Shown: positions 10,480-20,225 of the stretch, piece after piece
Layout of the letters: the number at the start of each line of letters is the position of its first letter
Position numbering within the stretch: position 1 is the first letter of the stretch
Assembly: GCA_009746045.1 (NCBI GenBank)
Contig: RPFO01000938.1
Coordinates: forward strand, 1 to 64,000
Source: Mesostigma viride
Taxonomy: Eukaryota > Streptophyta > Mesostigmatophyceae > Mesostigmatales > Mesostigmataceae
Length of the DNA stretch: 64,000 bases
Reading direction: 5' to 3'
Translations under genes and position numbers: made by a program
The notes under the pieces: model-generated
Databases searched by the model: none
What the model was told of the DNA's origin: nothing
Seen by the model: only the letters and a program-made list of their open reading frames with translations

Positions 10480-10484
10480 GCGGC

Positions 10485-11906
10485 GTGTGCCGTAAACTCA
10501 TCGCGGTAGAGCCATCGCACAAGGCGCGTCAGGTGTACTTCAGTCACTGTGGCGTGTTGTCGCGAGAGTATCCCGCGCAGTTTCCGCCATCAGCATGGCG
10601 TGACCCGTTTGGGGAATGTCCTCAAGATATCCGAGCCATCGGTGAGGTGCAGGTGCAGCAGTTGTTGCGCAGGCATCATGCCATCGACTTGGTAATTGCG
10701 GGTTGGGAGTGCCAGGGCCTGAGCCAGGCAGGGCAAGGGCGGGGGCTAGCCGATCCGCGTAGCGCGCTGTTCTGGGAACTGTTGCGTGTGGTGGGACTGT
10801 TGCAGTCGCGTCAGCCCCATCCGCCTGCGTATCTGTTTGAGAACGTTGTGGCGGGTGACAGCCCACATCAGGCGGTGCGGGAGGACTGGGCTACAATCGT
10901 GGCACTCCTGGGGGAGCCCATCGTGTGTGACAACGCAGGGCTGGGTGGGCTCACGCATCGTTTGCGTGCCTATTGGACCAACGTGGCGTGTGCGACCGAT
11001 GTGCAGGCGGTCTTGGGGGCCGTAGCAAGGCAGCATCCGAGTGTGTCTGCGGAGGTAGCATTGCCTTCCCACCTAGTCACGCAGAAGGTGGATAGCGAGG
11101 ATCGCCCACCGTATGCACGCGTCAACCGGGTCGGGAGCCCCATGTGTGCACTGCCGACCCTGGTCAGTTACCAAGGGTCGACAGCATACCGTGATCGGGG
11201 TAAGGGTCTCGTTTGGGACACTACCACCGGTCTGTTGGTGCAGCCACCCGCAGAATTTCGTGAGGCCAGCATGGGTTTTCATGTCGGGGCCTCGGCGCTG
11301 CCGGGCGTGCTCGAGAGTGAGCGCTGGTCTTTGATAGGCCAGGCTATGTCGGTGTTGCAGGTCGGGTATGTGCTGCTTGCATCGGTTGCCGTGCGCCAGT
11401 CTGGGGGGGCGTCCCCAGCCAATCCGCCTCAGCAGGTTGAGGCGCGCGCAGCCAAACTGAAGCGCCCTGCAGCGACGGGGACTTCATCAGCATGGGGGTG
11501 GCGTCTGCGACAGGTGTGGACTATCATTCTCATGACCGCCCTGCTGACCAGCACCGTGCTGGCCGGCGAGCCCACGCTGCATCGGGTAATACACCGTGCG
11601 GCACGCGAGGCTCCGGCGGTGGGTGTCACACCAGGCGTGGCAGCCTTTTCCTTGTTCCACGACGATGCGGCTAGGGCGCCGCATCTTGAGGCACATGCGG
11701 TAGCTGTGGGTGATCCCGCGGATACGCACCCCTGGGCTATTGGCGAACACCTTTCTGATGCGCAGCGCTCAGCCATGCTAAAGTGGCTAGGCACTGCAAG
11801 GGGGGCCTTCGCTTTCACAAGTGATGAACTGGGGTGTTTCAATGGTGGGACCATGCGTGTTCCATTGGACACTGACACCCTTTGTTCCGACGCCAGCATC
11901 GCCTGA
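10485..11906 (+). CDS. gypsy-encoded cytosine-5 DNA methyltransferase, main part
   Basis: Continues the frame broken at 3686 (3687-10484 is 6798 bases, divisible by 3). C5-methyltransferase motifs follow in order: II (AVEPSHKARQVYF), III (DIRAIGEV), IV with the catalytic Cys (DLVIAGWECQGLSQAG, Glu in place of the usual Pro), VI (YLFENVV), VIII (THRLRAYW), IX (PPAEFREASMGFH) and X (LIGQAMSVLQVGY). The enzyme would transfer methyl from SAM to cytosine C5. The motif VI-VIII spacing and the THR-R-W form look more DNMT3/DRM-like than DNMT1-like, but this needs a tree. After it come a hydrophobic stretch (about residues 340-360) and the pre-RT segment FAFTSDELGCFNGG. The frame is lost at about 11880, one base out of register with RT. 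Confidence 0.85.
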   Translation: MCRKLIAVEPSHKARQVYFSHCGVLSREYPAQFPPSAWRDPFGECPQDIRAIGEVQVQQLLRRHHAIDLVIAGWECQGLSQAGQGRGLADPRSALFWELLRVVGLLQSRQPHPPAYLFENVVAGDSPHQAVREDWATIVALLGEPIVCDNAGLGGLTHRLRAYWTNVACATDVQAVLGAVARQHPSVSAEVALPSHLVTQKVDSEDRPPYARVNRVGSPMCALPTLVSYQGSTAYRDRGKGLVWDTTTGLLVQPPAEFREASMGFHVGASALPGVLESERWSLIGQAMSVLQVGYVLLASVAVRQSGGASPANPPQQVEARAAKLKRPAATGTSSAWGWRLRQVWTIILMTALLTSTVLAGEPTLHRVIHRAAREAPAVGVTPGVAAFSLFHDDAARAPHLEAHAVAVGDPADTHPWAIGEHLSDAQRSAMLKWLGTARGAFAFTSDELGCFNGGTMRVPLDTDTLCSDASIA

Positions 11907-14900
11907 GTCAGGCCGAGTTGGATTTTGTAGCCGAGCAATGCAAGGAGTTAGAGGATGCCGGTATCATCAGGCAATCTTCCTCCAGCTATGCCGCTGCCGT
12001 TGTCGTTGCGCCCAAGAAGGACGCTATCACCGGGGCATGGACGGGTATGCGCATGGCCACCGATCTGCGGTTGCTGAATGCACACACACCCGTGGACCGT
12101 TACCCCATGCCACGTGTGGATGATGTCCTGGATAAGATATCTCCTCATGTGAAGTTTGTGTCCTCGCTGGACCTGCGTAGCGGCTTTCATCAGATCGCAG
12201 TTGCGCCGGAGGATCAGCGGAAGCTTGCATTCTGGGGGGGCGGCAATTTGTATGAGTGGGTGCGCATGCCCTTTGGGCACCGCAACGCTAGTGCTGTTTT
12301 CCAACGAGCTATGGACAAAGTGCTTGCAGGTCTTCCTTTCGCCGCTTGTTACATTGATGATGTAATCGTCTTTAGCGCGACATTTGAGGAGCACCTGGCG
12401 CACTTGGAGCAGGTTCGCTTGGCTCTCGAGGAGCATAATATGCGGCTGCACCCTGAGAAGTGCAAGTTCGCCCAGCGGACCCTCTCATTCCTTGGTCATC
12501 AGATTGTGCCGGGTGGCCGGACGCCTGATGCCGCCAAGGTCGAATCCATTGTGCAGGCCGCCGTACCCACGGATGTCTCAGGGGTGCGGGCGTATTTGGG
12601 TTTGGCTGGCTATTACCGAGGTTACATTGAGAACTTCAGCAGCAAGGTGAAGCCCTTGACCGAGTTACTCAAGAAGGGGTGCGTGTGGGCGTGGGGTCCC
12701 GCACAGCAACGCGCCATCGAGACAATCAAGCAGGAGCTCACGTCGGCCCCGATTCTGCGCGCCCCTGACTATGCTTTGCCGTTTGTGTTATATACCGACT
12801 GGTCCAAGGTAGGACTGGGTGCGGTCTTGGCGCAAAAGGATGGTGATGGGCGCGAGCACGTTATTGCTTATGCTAGTCGCAGCAACAACCCAGCGGAGAG
12901 CCGGTATTCTTCCTATGAGGGGGAGGCACTGGCTGTGGTGTGGGCCATCAAGCACTTTCGCCCGTATTTAGTTGGGCGCGTGTTTACTCTGGTGACAGAC
13001 CACCAGCCGCTTCAGTGGCTAATGACCAACACCAACCTGACGGGTAAGCTCGCCCGATGGGCCATGATTATCCAGGAGTACCACATGACCATTGTGCATC
13101 GGGCCGGCAAGGACCATGTCAACGCCGATGTGCTATCCCGATACGCCATGCCTACCACTGTTGACCACACTGGAGCCCGGGCCATGGGTGCCGAGGGCTC
13201 GTCGGGTTCTGTGGTCTTTGTGAACGCTGCTGGGTATGCGGCCGACGATGAGGAGGAGGCGTGGTGGCGCAGTGTCGAGTACTCTGTGGCGGACTTCGGC
13301 ATCAGCGACGACCCGGTGCGGCCGTCGCCATTCACGCCATCCAAAGCTGTGTGCGCTATGGAAGAGGGTAGGTCTCTGTCCTTTGACATTGATCCTTCTC
13401 TGCAGCAGCTGATCGCTGTGCAGGCTCTCTTAGCGCGTAGCTCTCTTGCTGATTGCTACACCGCTGATATCTGGCTAGATGGTCGAGTTTTGGAGCAAGT
13501 GCAGGGTGCTGTCTTGACTCCTACTCCAGTCGATTGGACTCCTGCTCAGAAGGCGACGGAGTTGAACAGGGTGCAGCACAGGGCTGCAACCTATGGTTGG
13601 GAAGATGGGGTTTTGTACAAGCTGTTGGGCAAGCGTAGGGTGGTCGTCCCACCGCCTGACAAGCGCGTTGCTATAGTGCAGGCGTACCACGAGCGGTATG
13701 GTCACTTGGGTGGCAATCGCACGCTCAGCCTCGTACGGACCAGCTATTGGTGGAATAACATGCGACACACAGTGGCCCAGGTAGTGGCCAGCTGTGTCCC
13801 GTGTGCTCGAACCAAGGCTAACTTTAGCGCAGATCATGGTGCCAAGGAGCTGATGTCGCTTCCCATCAAGGGCTTGTTTTATCGCTGGCACGTCGATCTG
13901 TGCGGGCCGTTTCAGGAGAGCCCTGACGGCAACCTCTATGTCATGGTATGCGTGGAGAGCTTTAGCAAATGGGTTGAGTTGATCCCCATTGCTGACAAGC
14001 ATGCCGCTACCACAGCGAAGCATTTTGCAGACATCATCACCAGGTTTGGGGCTCCCGCGGAGGTAGTCACGGACCAGGGTGGTGAGTTCAGGGGTGAGTT
14101 CCAGGAGTTGCTGGATGGATGTCTTATTGATCACCGTCGCACTTCTCGGGAGCATCCTCAGGCCAATGGTTTGGCTGAGAGATTGGTGCAGACCGTCAAG
14201 CAGGCGCTGCGCAAGTGGAGCCTGCAGGTGCCGGAGTCGGCCAGGTGGGATCGCGAGTTGGCATGGATTGCCATGGGTTATCGCATGTCTCCCCAGGAGT
14301 CTCTCGCTACCTTCTCCCCGTATTTCCTTCTGTTCGGGCGTAATCCTCTTTTGCCTACGGAGGCACAGGTTGCGCACCCCGAACCCATGGCCTTCGACAA
14401 CGCTCAGCAATTTTTGGTTGAGGTGCTGGCCAGGGCAGAGACTTTTAAGAAGGTCATGCCCATCGCGATGAACAACTTGTTCATTGCTCAGCACAGGGAC
14501 TCCCTGCGTTACGCTCAGCGCCGGGGGGGCGCATACATGGCTCGCCAGCTGCGGTTTAGGCCAGGGCAGTATGTTTTCCTGCGCACTCAGCTGAAGCACA
14601 CTTTGGATGTGGAGGCGGGGCCCACCATTTTGCGCATTGTGGCTATCAAACCATCGGGAGTGGCAATTTTGGAGGGCGCCGACGGGAGCCGTACGACAGA
14701 CAACCTCAGCAATCTCAGTCCCTGCTCACTGCCCAATTTGGTCCACGACCTCCAACCGCACACATCTCGCCGAGTCAAGGACGCCCAGTGTCAGGTTTGT
14801 CACCGGGTCGATCAGGCGGAGTCCATGTTATTGTGTGATCAGTGTAACTGTGGTTGGCACATGCAGTGCTTGCAGCCCGTGGTCACCAGCATTCCGGAGG

Positions 14901-15001
14901 GGGATTGGTTTTGTCCAGTGTGCACCGCTGCGCAGTTTACCTCCCGCAGCTTGACTGCGGTCACCGCTGCCCTTGTCTTGGTACGATCGCTGTCTTCGTG
15001 A
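11882..15001 (+). CDS. gypsy Pol: reverse transcriptase, RNase H, integrase, PHD finger
   Basis: 1039 open codons. RT (about 1-250) has SLDLRSGFHQI, MPFGHRNASAVFQ and the catalytic YIDD (about 12350). RNase H (about 300-440) has LYTDWSK, the Glu in SSYEGEALAVVW, VTDHQPL and DHVNADVLSR. The integrase zinc domain is HERYGHLGGNRT...CVPCARTK, with core acids in WHVDLCGPF, VTDQGGEF and NGLAERL. A GPY/F-like module (AGPTILRIVAIK) follows. The tail (about 965-1010; 14786-14911) is a C4HC3 PHD finger, CQVC...CDQC...WHMQC...FCPVC, in the place where chromoviruses carry a chromodomain. PHD fingers bind histone H3 tails, so this may direct integration. The start is unclear: the frame is entered by a shift from the methyltransferase ORF, and TTG at 11882 is only its first codon. 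Confidence 0.92.
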   Translation: MFRRQHRLSQAELDFVAEQCKELEDAGIIRQSSSSYAAAVVVAPKKDAITGAWTGMRMATDLRLLNAHTPVDRYPMPRVDDVLDKISPHVKFVSSLDLRSGFHQIAVAPEDQRKLAFWGGGNLYEWVRMPFGHRNASAVFQRAMDKVLAGLPFAACYIDDVIVFSATFEEHLAHLEQVRLALEEHNMRLHPEKCKFAQRTLSFLGHQIVPGGRTPDAAKVESIVQAAVPTDVSGVRAYLGLAGYYRGYIENFSSKVKPLTELLKKGCVWAWGPAQQRAIETIKQELTSAPILRAPDYALPFVLYTDWSKVGLGAVLAQKDGDGREHVIAYASRSNNPAESRYSSYEGEALAVVWAIKHFRPYLVGRVFTLVTDHQPLQWLMTNTNLTGKLARWAMIIQEYHMTIVHRAGKDHVNADVLSRYAMPTTVDHTGARAMGAEGSSGSVVFVNAAGYAADDEEEAWWRSVEYSVADFGISDDPVRPSPFTPSKAVCAMEEGRSLSFDIDPSLQQLIAVQALLARSSLADCYTADIWLDGRVLEQVQGAVLTPTPVDWTPAQKATELNRVQHRAATYGWEDGVLYKLLGKRRVVVPPPDKRVAIVQAYHERYGHLGGNRTLSLVRTSYWWNNMRHTVAQVVASCVPCARTKANFSADHGAKELMSLPIKGLFYRWHVDLCGPFQESPDGNLYVMVCVESFSKWVELIPIADKHAATTAKHFADIITRFGAPAEVVTDQGGEFRGEFQELLDGCLIDHRRTSREHPQANGLAERLVQTVKQALRKWSLQVPESARWDRELAWIAMGYRMSPQESLATFSPYFLLFGRNPLLPTEAQVAHPEPMAFDNAQQFLVEVLARAETFKKVMPIAMNNLFIAQHRDSLRYAQRRGGAYMARQLRFRPGQYVFLRTQLKHTLDVEAGPTILRIVAIKPSGVAILEGADGSRTTDNLSNLSPCSLPNLVHDLQPHTSRRVKDAQCQVCHRVDQAESMLLCDQCNCGWHMQCLQPVVTSIPEGDWFCPVCTAAQFTSRSLTAVTAALVLVRSLSS

Positions 15002-15445
15002 TGGGGCCGGTCGCCAGCGAGGGGGGGAATCATGGGACAGGTCCTCGCCCACCCCACAGGGCATGCAGTTAAGGCAGGCACATCAGCTCAGCTCATTTGG
15101 GTTTTACCAAATTAAGCTGAGTGGCCAGCCGCCATGGTGGCGCCGGAGATTGTGGCACGCAGACGCGACAGCAGCCTTCCTGTCGTACTGGCCGCCTGAT
15201 GTGTGGATTGAGAAGTCGATGCTGCGTCAATAGACGCGCAATGACTATCAGGTGGCGTTCAACGCCGACGTGGTCGCGGCTCCCCTCGGCAAGATTCCGG
15301 AGGTCATGACTGAGCACCGGGCTACAACGCCTTGCCGTCCCCTCGGCATCGCGCGCAGCAGGGATTCTAGTAATCTTCTGGGAGATTGGCCGGAGAGTGC
15401 TGAGGTTCACGAATGAGTATTTGACAACTATCAAGGTGTTAATTG
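15002..15445 (+). other. gypsy 3' region, possible 3' LTR start
   Basis: No gene. A purine tract (GAGGGGGGGAATCA, 15019-15032) then TGGGACAGG is a plausible polypurine tract and LTR start. The region is cut by a LINE at 15446 and resumes at 18116. AAGGTGTTAATTG at 15433-15445 is the left copy of that LINE's target duplication. Confidence 0.5.
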
Positions 15446-18115
15446 ACTTGACACGGGTGGGGCTCGCGCCCCCGGCCCCCGCCGCTTCACCCCGAGATGG
15501 CCGCCCGTCTCGGGGTTGCAGGACCCCCGCCGCCGCCGGCACCCGGCCCCTCCTCGGCCGCGGACTACCAAGTCCCAACCTTGCAGGATGGCTGCCTTGC
15601 CACCAACGACGTCGTCCACCCCTTCACTTTGAAGGAATTGGACGGCGCCCTTGCTCGCCAGGCTGCGGTACGACGCGGCGGTCGGTGCCGACCACCTTTC
15701 TGCTGAGCTGCTGAAGACCCCTGACCCGGCGGTGAGGGATCTTCTGCTGGCGTTCTGCAACCGTGTCCTGCTCTCAGAAGTGACGAGCCTCCGCCTGCTG
15801 AGTGGCAGACGGCCATTCGCGTCATGCTGTACAAGAAGGGCTCTGCTGCTGACCCCGGTATAACTATCGGGGTGTCTGCCTCCAGAGCGCGCCGCGCTGA
15901 AGGTCTTCATGCGCATGATGCTGCACAGGCTCCGCGCCGCGCTGGTCATCCATGCACACCTGGGTGAGTCCCAGATGGGTTTCCGTCGTGGTCGTAACAC
16001 TGTCATGGCTGTGTTTGTCGCGCGCCGGTTGATGGAGGAGGTACGTGCGTCGCGTTTGCCCTGACAGTTTGCCGCTGGTCTTCATTTTTAGTCGCTTGGG
16101 AGGCTCTTTGGTCGCTTGACGACGACCTGAGTCACCTGACGCCAGCCCAGCAGCAGCAACGCCGCGATCAGTGGCCCGACTACATCCGCCACAAGACCAA
16201 CCCCGAGAAGCCCCAAGTGTACTGGCGGCCGGGGCGGGGACCTCTATGTCAACAAGAAACTGTGGAAGCCCCCCCGGGCTTCCCCGGGATAGAGCACTCC
16301 AGCTAGTTGTCTAGATGGGGGCAATCGATTATGGGATAGCTTAGGCATTACAGCACTTGAAACGATATTAGCGCACAGCGTTATAGTACCTTCAATTAGC
16401 TCTGGCACCTTGTGGCCATCATCAGCTTGCGCCTTAATTAGCCGACGTCTTGAGCCCACCTCACATTTGTAGCATAAGCTATGCGTCAGCCTACCTATGG
16501 TATTGCACTGGTTGTATTGCACCCACAGTGTTGCGCCCCGGCACCATGCCGTGGAGAGAGCGCTCTGTGGCCTGCCCACCTGCGGCAGTGAGAGACGGCT
16601 AGGGCGCCCTCCCTCCTTCTCGCTGTGTACATATATAGGGTTGAAGGTTCCTTTACTCTGTATTGGCACCCACGTGACGCAGTCACATGCTTATTAATTA
16701 ATTAATTAATCAAGGCCTTTGACAGGGTCCTCTGGGAGGCTCTTTGGGCCATCCTAGCTCTGGATCGGGTGCCACCAGTGTTTATTGCTGCCATTCGTCG
16801 ACTGTATGAGGGCTCACAGGCAGTAGTGCGGACAGTCTGCGGAAGGCACCATGCACCCCACCATTCCCCCTTCACCACGGGCTGTGGCAAGGTTGCATGT
16901 GTCCTGTCCCCATACCTGTTCATTATTGTCGTGGATCACGTCATGCGCCAGGCACGCATGTGCGCGCTTTACTGCCTGGGTTCGAGCCAGGCTTGGACAT
17001 CCTTAACGAGCGCGAGCACGGCAGGGTTAGCACTGGCTACTGCCTGGCCGACCAGTTATTTATGCGGACGACACCAGTGCCCTTATCGCGCGCCCCGAGC
17101 ACATTCAGACCTGGCTGGACTGTCTGGGCCTGGAGGCTGAGGGCGGTGGGGTTGGAGATTGTTTTCAAAACTTACTAGGCGATGGTGATTGGGGCCTCCA
17201 GTTGCCCGCCGCTGCCGCGCCTGCTCGACGGGACGGAGGTCCCGTTCCGCGATCGCTTGAAACTGTTGGGGAGCATGCTCCCTGAAAAGTGCTGCCGACG
17301 ATGTGGACATCCGCATCGGCCTGGCCTGGGCCAGGCTCCGTTCGCTCAACACCTACTGGCGCTCGAAGGGCCTGCATGGGCGAGCACCGCAAGTGCATGC
17401 TCTCCAAGGTCCTCGTCCTCACGGTGCTCACGTATGGCGCCGAGGCGTGGAAACTCAAGGAAACACTGGCAGCTATGCTAGATGGCACGGTTTACAGGAT
17501 GCTCCCGGACAGCCTGTCCTGAACGTAGGGTTTTCCAAGCGTAGGTCATTAGCGTCTTTGTATCAGGGTATGCCTCGTATTTCGGACGAGATTAGGCAGC
17601 GTAGGATAGCATTTGTAGGACATCTTGCTCGCACCATGCAGCCAGGTCGACACCGCCCCATGCAGGTTGGTCTGGCCGGCCCCCAGCGGCTTGGCCAACC
17701 AGGGCGGCATATTTTGACCTGGCCTGGCCCCAAGGACATTCCTACAAAAGGGTAGGGAAACATGCCACGAACCACACCCAGATGTTGCTGGCCGACCTAG
17801 TGGTCCCAGCCCAGTTATTAGAACACCGCATCCACTCGATCTCTCTCCCTTCTTTGGACAGCCATGCAGAACAAGACGCGGTGCAGCAGAAGATTGTCAA
17901 GGCTCACACGCCAGCCCCTGTGGGCAAGCCGCCTCGGGACCCCCAAGAGGAGGAGGCGTTCTGATGAGTAGTGTAGTTAGGATTTTCTAGACTAGATAGC
18001 TTAGAGTTAGGTTAGTTCGATTACGCGGTTTCCTCCACTCCACCCATCCATCAAGGAATATGTGCGACATGATCTCCCAACGGAGACATGTTATAATTTA
18101 ATTTTAATTTAATTG
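15446..18115 (+). mobile_element. LINE family A, 5'-truncated copy with 13-base target duplication
   Basis: AAGGTGTTAATTG lies on both sides (15433-15445 and 18116-18128), so this is a target-primed insertion. It starts just before the RT domain (the same point as 42742 in the longer copy) and runs through broken RT frames (15570-16090, 16711-17140), thumb and C-terminal region (17180-17500) to a tail GATCTCCCAACGGAG...ATGTTATAATTTAATTTTAATT. Frames shift many times, so it is dead. It carries an inserted element at 16112-16710. Confidence 0.85.
16112..16710 (+). mobile_element. ORF1-only LINE fragment inserted in LINE A
   Basis: The first 150 bases encode the C-terminal region of a LINE ORF1 (LTPAQQQQRRDQWPDYIRH then KPQVYWR and VNKKLWK), like L1-type ORF1 RNA-binding proteins. 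About 400 noncoding bases follow, with a hairpin CACGTGACGCAGTCACATG and an (ATTA)n tail at 16691-16710. No RT is present between ORF1 and the 3' tail, so this is an internally deleted or half-LINE unit. TGGGAGGCTCTTTGG of the host LINE occurs on both sides (16097-16111 and 16733-16747). Confidence 0.6.
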
Positions 18116-18128
18116 AAGGTGTTAATTG

Positions 18129-18792
18129 TCCTTGCGAGGCAACACCGAGAAGAACTGGCTTACTGCTCCGCTGGCGAACAGGGATCGGGACATAGTATTC
18201 TCATAGTTGGTGTATCACATACATGTATGATGATGGGTTCTCGCTGGTACACAGCAACCCGTTGGTATGATTGTGTTTTGGTTTTCTTTTGAATTTTCCA
18301 TGTTTGTGGTGGCGTTGTTTGAGGTGCACCCCCGGGCGATTGGACGATAGCCATCGTCTCCCGGGGAGGGGGAGGAGCACTTCAATGTTACGGCCCTAAC
18401 CCGTGTTTGGGCGTAACAATTCCTACAATAAATTAGTTTGGTCAGTCGAAAGTCATTTTGATATTGTTTGAGACTTTCGATAGTTATTATGTTAGATTCG
18501 GGGACTAGGCTGAGTTATTCCAACACTCGGCCCATGTACCCCTGGCTTTGCTTTCGGTTTGGTGTGTTACTGGTCTGTACCTGGGACCACCAGGTACTGG
18601 GGGCCAGACTGGCGGATACCATGTGTAAATCTACGGCTAATATTGCGTAGGGCCGTTGCGGCGCTAGAGGTCTGGCCCACAGCTGGCCCGCTGGCGTCGC
18701 ACAGCCTAGGACAAATGCTGTAGGTGGCAATGGCTTCCGCATCTTTGGTTTGGAATGAAATCGACTTGAGAGTAAAACTCGTCTGCCAAACC
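18129..18792. other. Continuation of gypsy 3' flank, possible LTR
   Basis: No coding signal. A purine tract (18361-18378) precedes TGTTACGG at 18386, and 18386-18418 is bounded by the inverted 7-mers TGTTACG/CGTAACA, a style common at gypsy LTR ends. No second copy is in the window, so this cannot be confirmed as the LTR. Confidence 0.35.
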
Positions 18793-18804
18793 AGGGGTCA
18801 CATC

Positions 18805-18984
18805 GTCTGCCATTACAGTAGAGGACAGCTCGGATGAGGATTACATCCCCATCTAGGGATGATGCAGACGATATTTGTTTAAACTTTTGTGTAATTATTT
18901 TTCTAATGAGATTAGCATAGTACTCCGTGGCATGCCTTTGCGCATGGCACGCAAGTACTTACTTACTTACTTACTTACTTACTT
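18805..18984 (+). mobile_element. 180-base retroposed element with (ACTT)n tail
   Basis: Flanked by perfect AGGGGTCACATC (18793-18804 and 18985-18996), with a hairpin CTCCGTGGCATGCC...GGCACGCAAG and an (ACTT)n tail at 18954-18984. It is a SINE or a very 5'-truncated LINE. No tRNA A/B boxes are seen, so truncation of a LINE is more likely. Confidence 0.8.
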
Positions 18985-19028
18985 AGGGGTCACATCTGGG
19001 CTGCACTAACGCCCTTCGTGCATTCCAT

Positions 19029-20144
19029 TTAAAAAATTAAAAAATTAAATGATAACATGCCTCCGTGGGGAGGTCATGTAGCACATATTTCATGATGGAT
19101 GGGGTGGAGGAAGCCGCGTGATCGAACTATCCTAACTCTATCTAGAAAATCCTAACTACACTACTCATCAAAACGCCTCCTCCGCTTGGGGGGAGGTGGC
19201 TTGCCCACAGGGTCGGGCGTGTGCGCCTTGACAATCTTCTTCCACCGCGTCTTGTCCTGCATGGCCGTCCAAAGACGGGAGAGAGAGTGGATGCGGTGCT
19301 CAAACTGGGCTGGGACCACTAGGTCGTCCAGCAACATCTGAACGTAGTTGGTGACAGGTTTCCCTACCCTTTTGGGAATGTCCTTGGGGCCAGGCCAGGT
19401 CAGAATGTGCCGCCCTGGCTGTCCAAGCCGCTGGGGCCGGCCAGACCAAGGGTGGTGTCGACCTGGCTGGTGCGGGCAAGGTGTCCTACAAATGCTATCC
19501 TACGCTGCCTAATCTCGTCCGAAACACGAGGCATGCCATGATACAGAGACTCTGATGACGGACGCTCGGAAAAACCTACATTAAGGACCTGCCGGAGCAT
19601 CCTGTAAACTGTGCCGTCGAGCCGAGCTGCCAGTTTGGGGGGGAGGGTCCACGCCTCGGCGCCATACGTGAGCACCGTGAGGACGAGGACCTTGAAGAGC
19701 ATGCGCTTGCGGTGCCCGTCCAGGCCCTTCGAGCGCCAGTAGGGTGTGAGCGAACGGAGCTTGGCCCAGGCAAGGCCGATGCGGGTGTCCACATCGTCGG
19801 CGGTGTCAGGAAGCCAGCTCCCCAACAGCTTGAAGCGGTCGCGGAACGGGACCTCCGTCCCGTCGAGCAGGCGCGGCAGCGGTGGTTTACTGGATGCCCC
19901 TATCACCATCGCCTCAGTTTTGACACTAATCTCCAGCCCCACCGCCCGCGCCTCCAGGCCCAGGCAGTCCAGCCAGGTCTGAATGTGCTCGGGGCTCTCG
20001 ATGAGGGTGGTGTCATCCGCATAAATCAGGTCGGCAAGGCGGTAACCAGGTCTAACCCCGCCGTGCTCTTTCACGTTAAGGATGTCCAAGCCTGGCTCGA
20101 ACCCCTTAAGAGCAGTAAAGCGCGCACGTGCCCGGCGCATGACT
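19029..20144 (-). mobile_element. LINE family A, 5'-truncated copy with 10-base target duplication
   Basis: Bounded by TGCATTCCAT at 19019-19028 and 20145-20154. It encodes the RT palm with LADLIYADDTTLIE (about 20020), the thumb (RFKLLGSWLPD), LTYGAEAW and the conserved C-terminal RQRRIAFVGHLART. The main frame is open from about 20140 to 19400, then shifts; the final PPPKRRRRF stop is near 19168. The 3' UTR ends with CTCCCCACGGAGGCATGTTA and an A/T-rich tail at 19029-19050. This copy is less decayed than the one at 15446. Confidence 0.85.
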
Positions 20145-20225
20145 TGCATTCCATGTACATGCATAATTTATCTAGTTGTGCATTCAGGGCCTAGCTAGTA
20201 ATTCCGCGTACTAGCTAGAATTGGG

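Larger units (their letters stand above)
480..15445 (+). mobile_element. Ty3/gypsy-type LTR retrotransposon carrying a DNA methyltransferase and a PHD finger
   Basis: Domains in order on one strand: gag with a CX2CX4HX4C zinc knuckle (about 2073), retropepsin with a DSGA loop (about 2920), cytosine-5 DNA methyltransferase (3620-3686 continued at 10485-11400), then RT, RNase H, integrase and PHD finger (11882-15001). RT before integrase places it in the gypsy/Metaviridae group. Gag and the pol junction are broken by several one-base frame changes, but the 1039-codon RT-integrase frame is open. A polypurine tract (GAGGGGGGG, 15019-15027) follows the pol stop, so an LTR could start near 15033 (TGGGACAGG); a second purine-rich tract ends just before TGTTACGG at 18386. 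Both outer boundaries are uncertain. A whole copia element interrupts it at 3687-10479 and a LINE lies at 15446-18115. Confidence 0.85.

Noticed and set aside
10485-10487. GTG at 10485 as a real start codon for the methyltransferase
   Set aside because: It is an internal Val codon; the frame continues from 3686 once the copia element and one target duplication are discounted.
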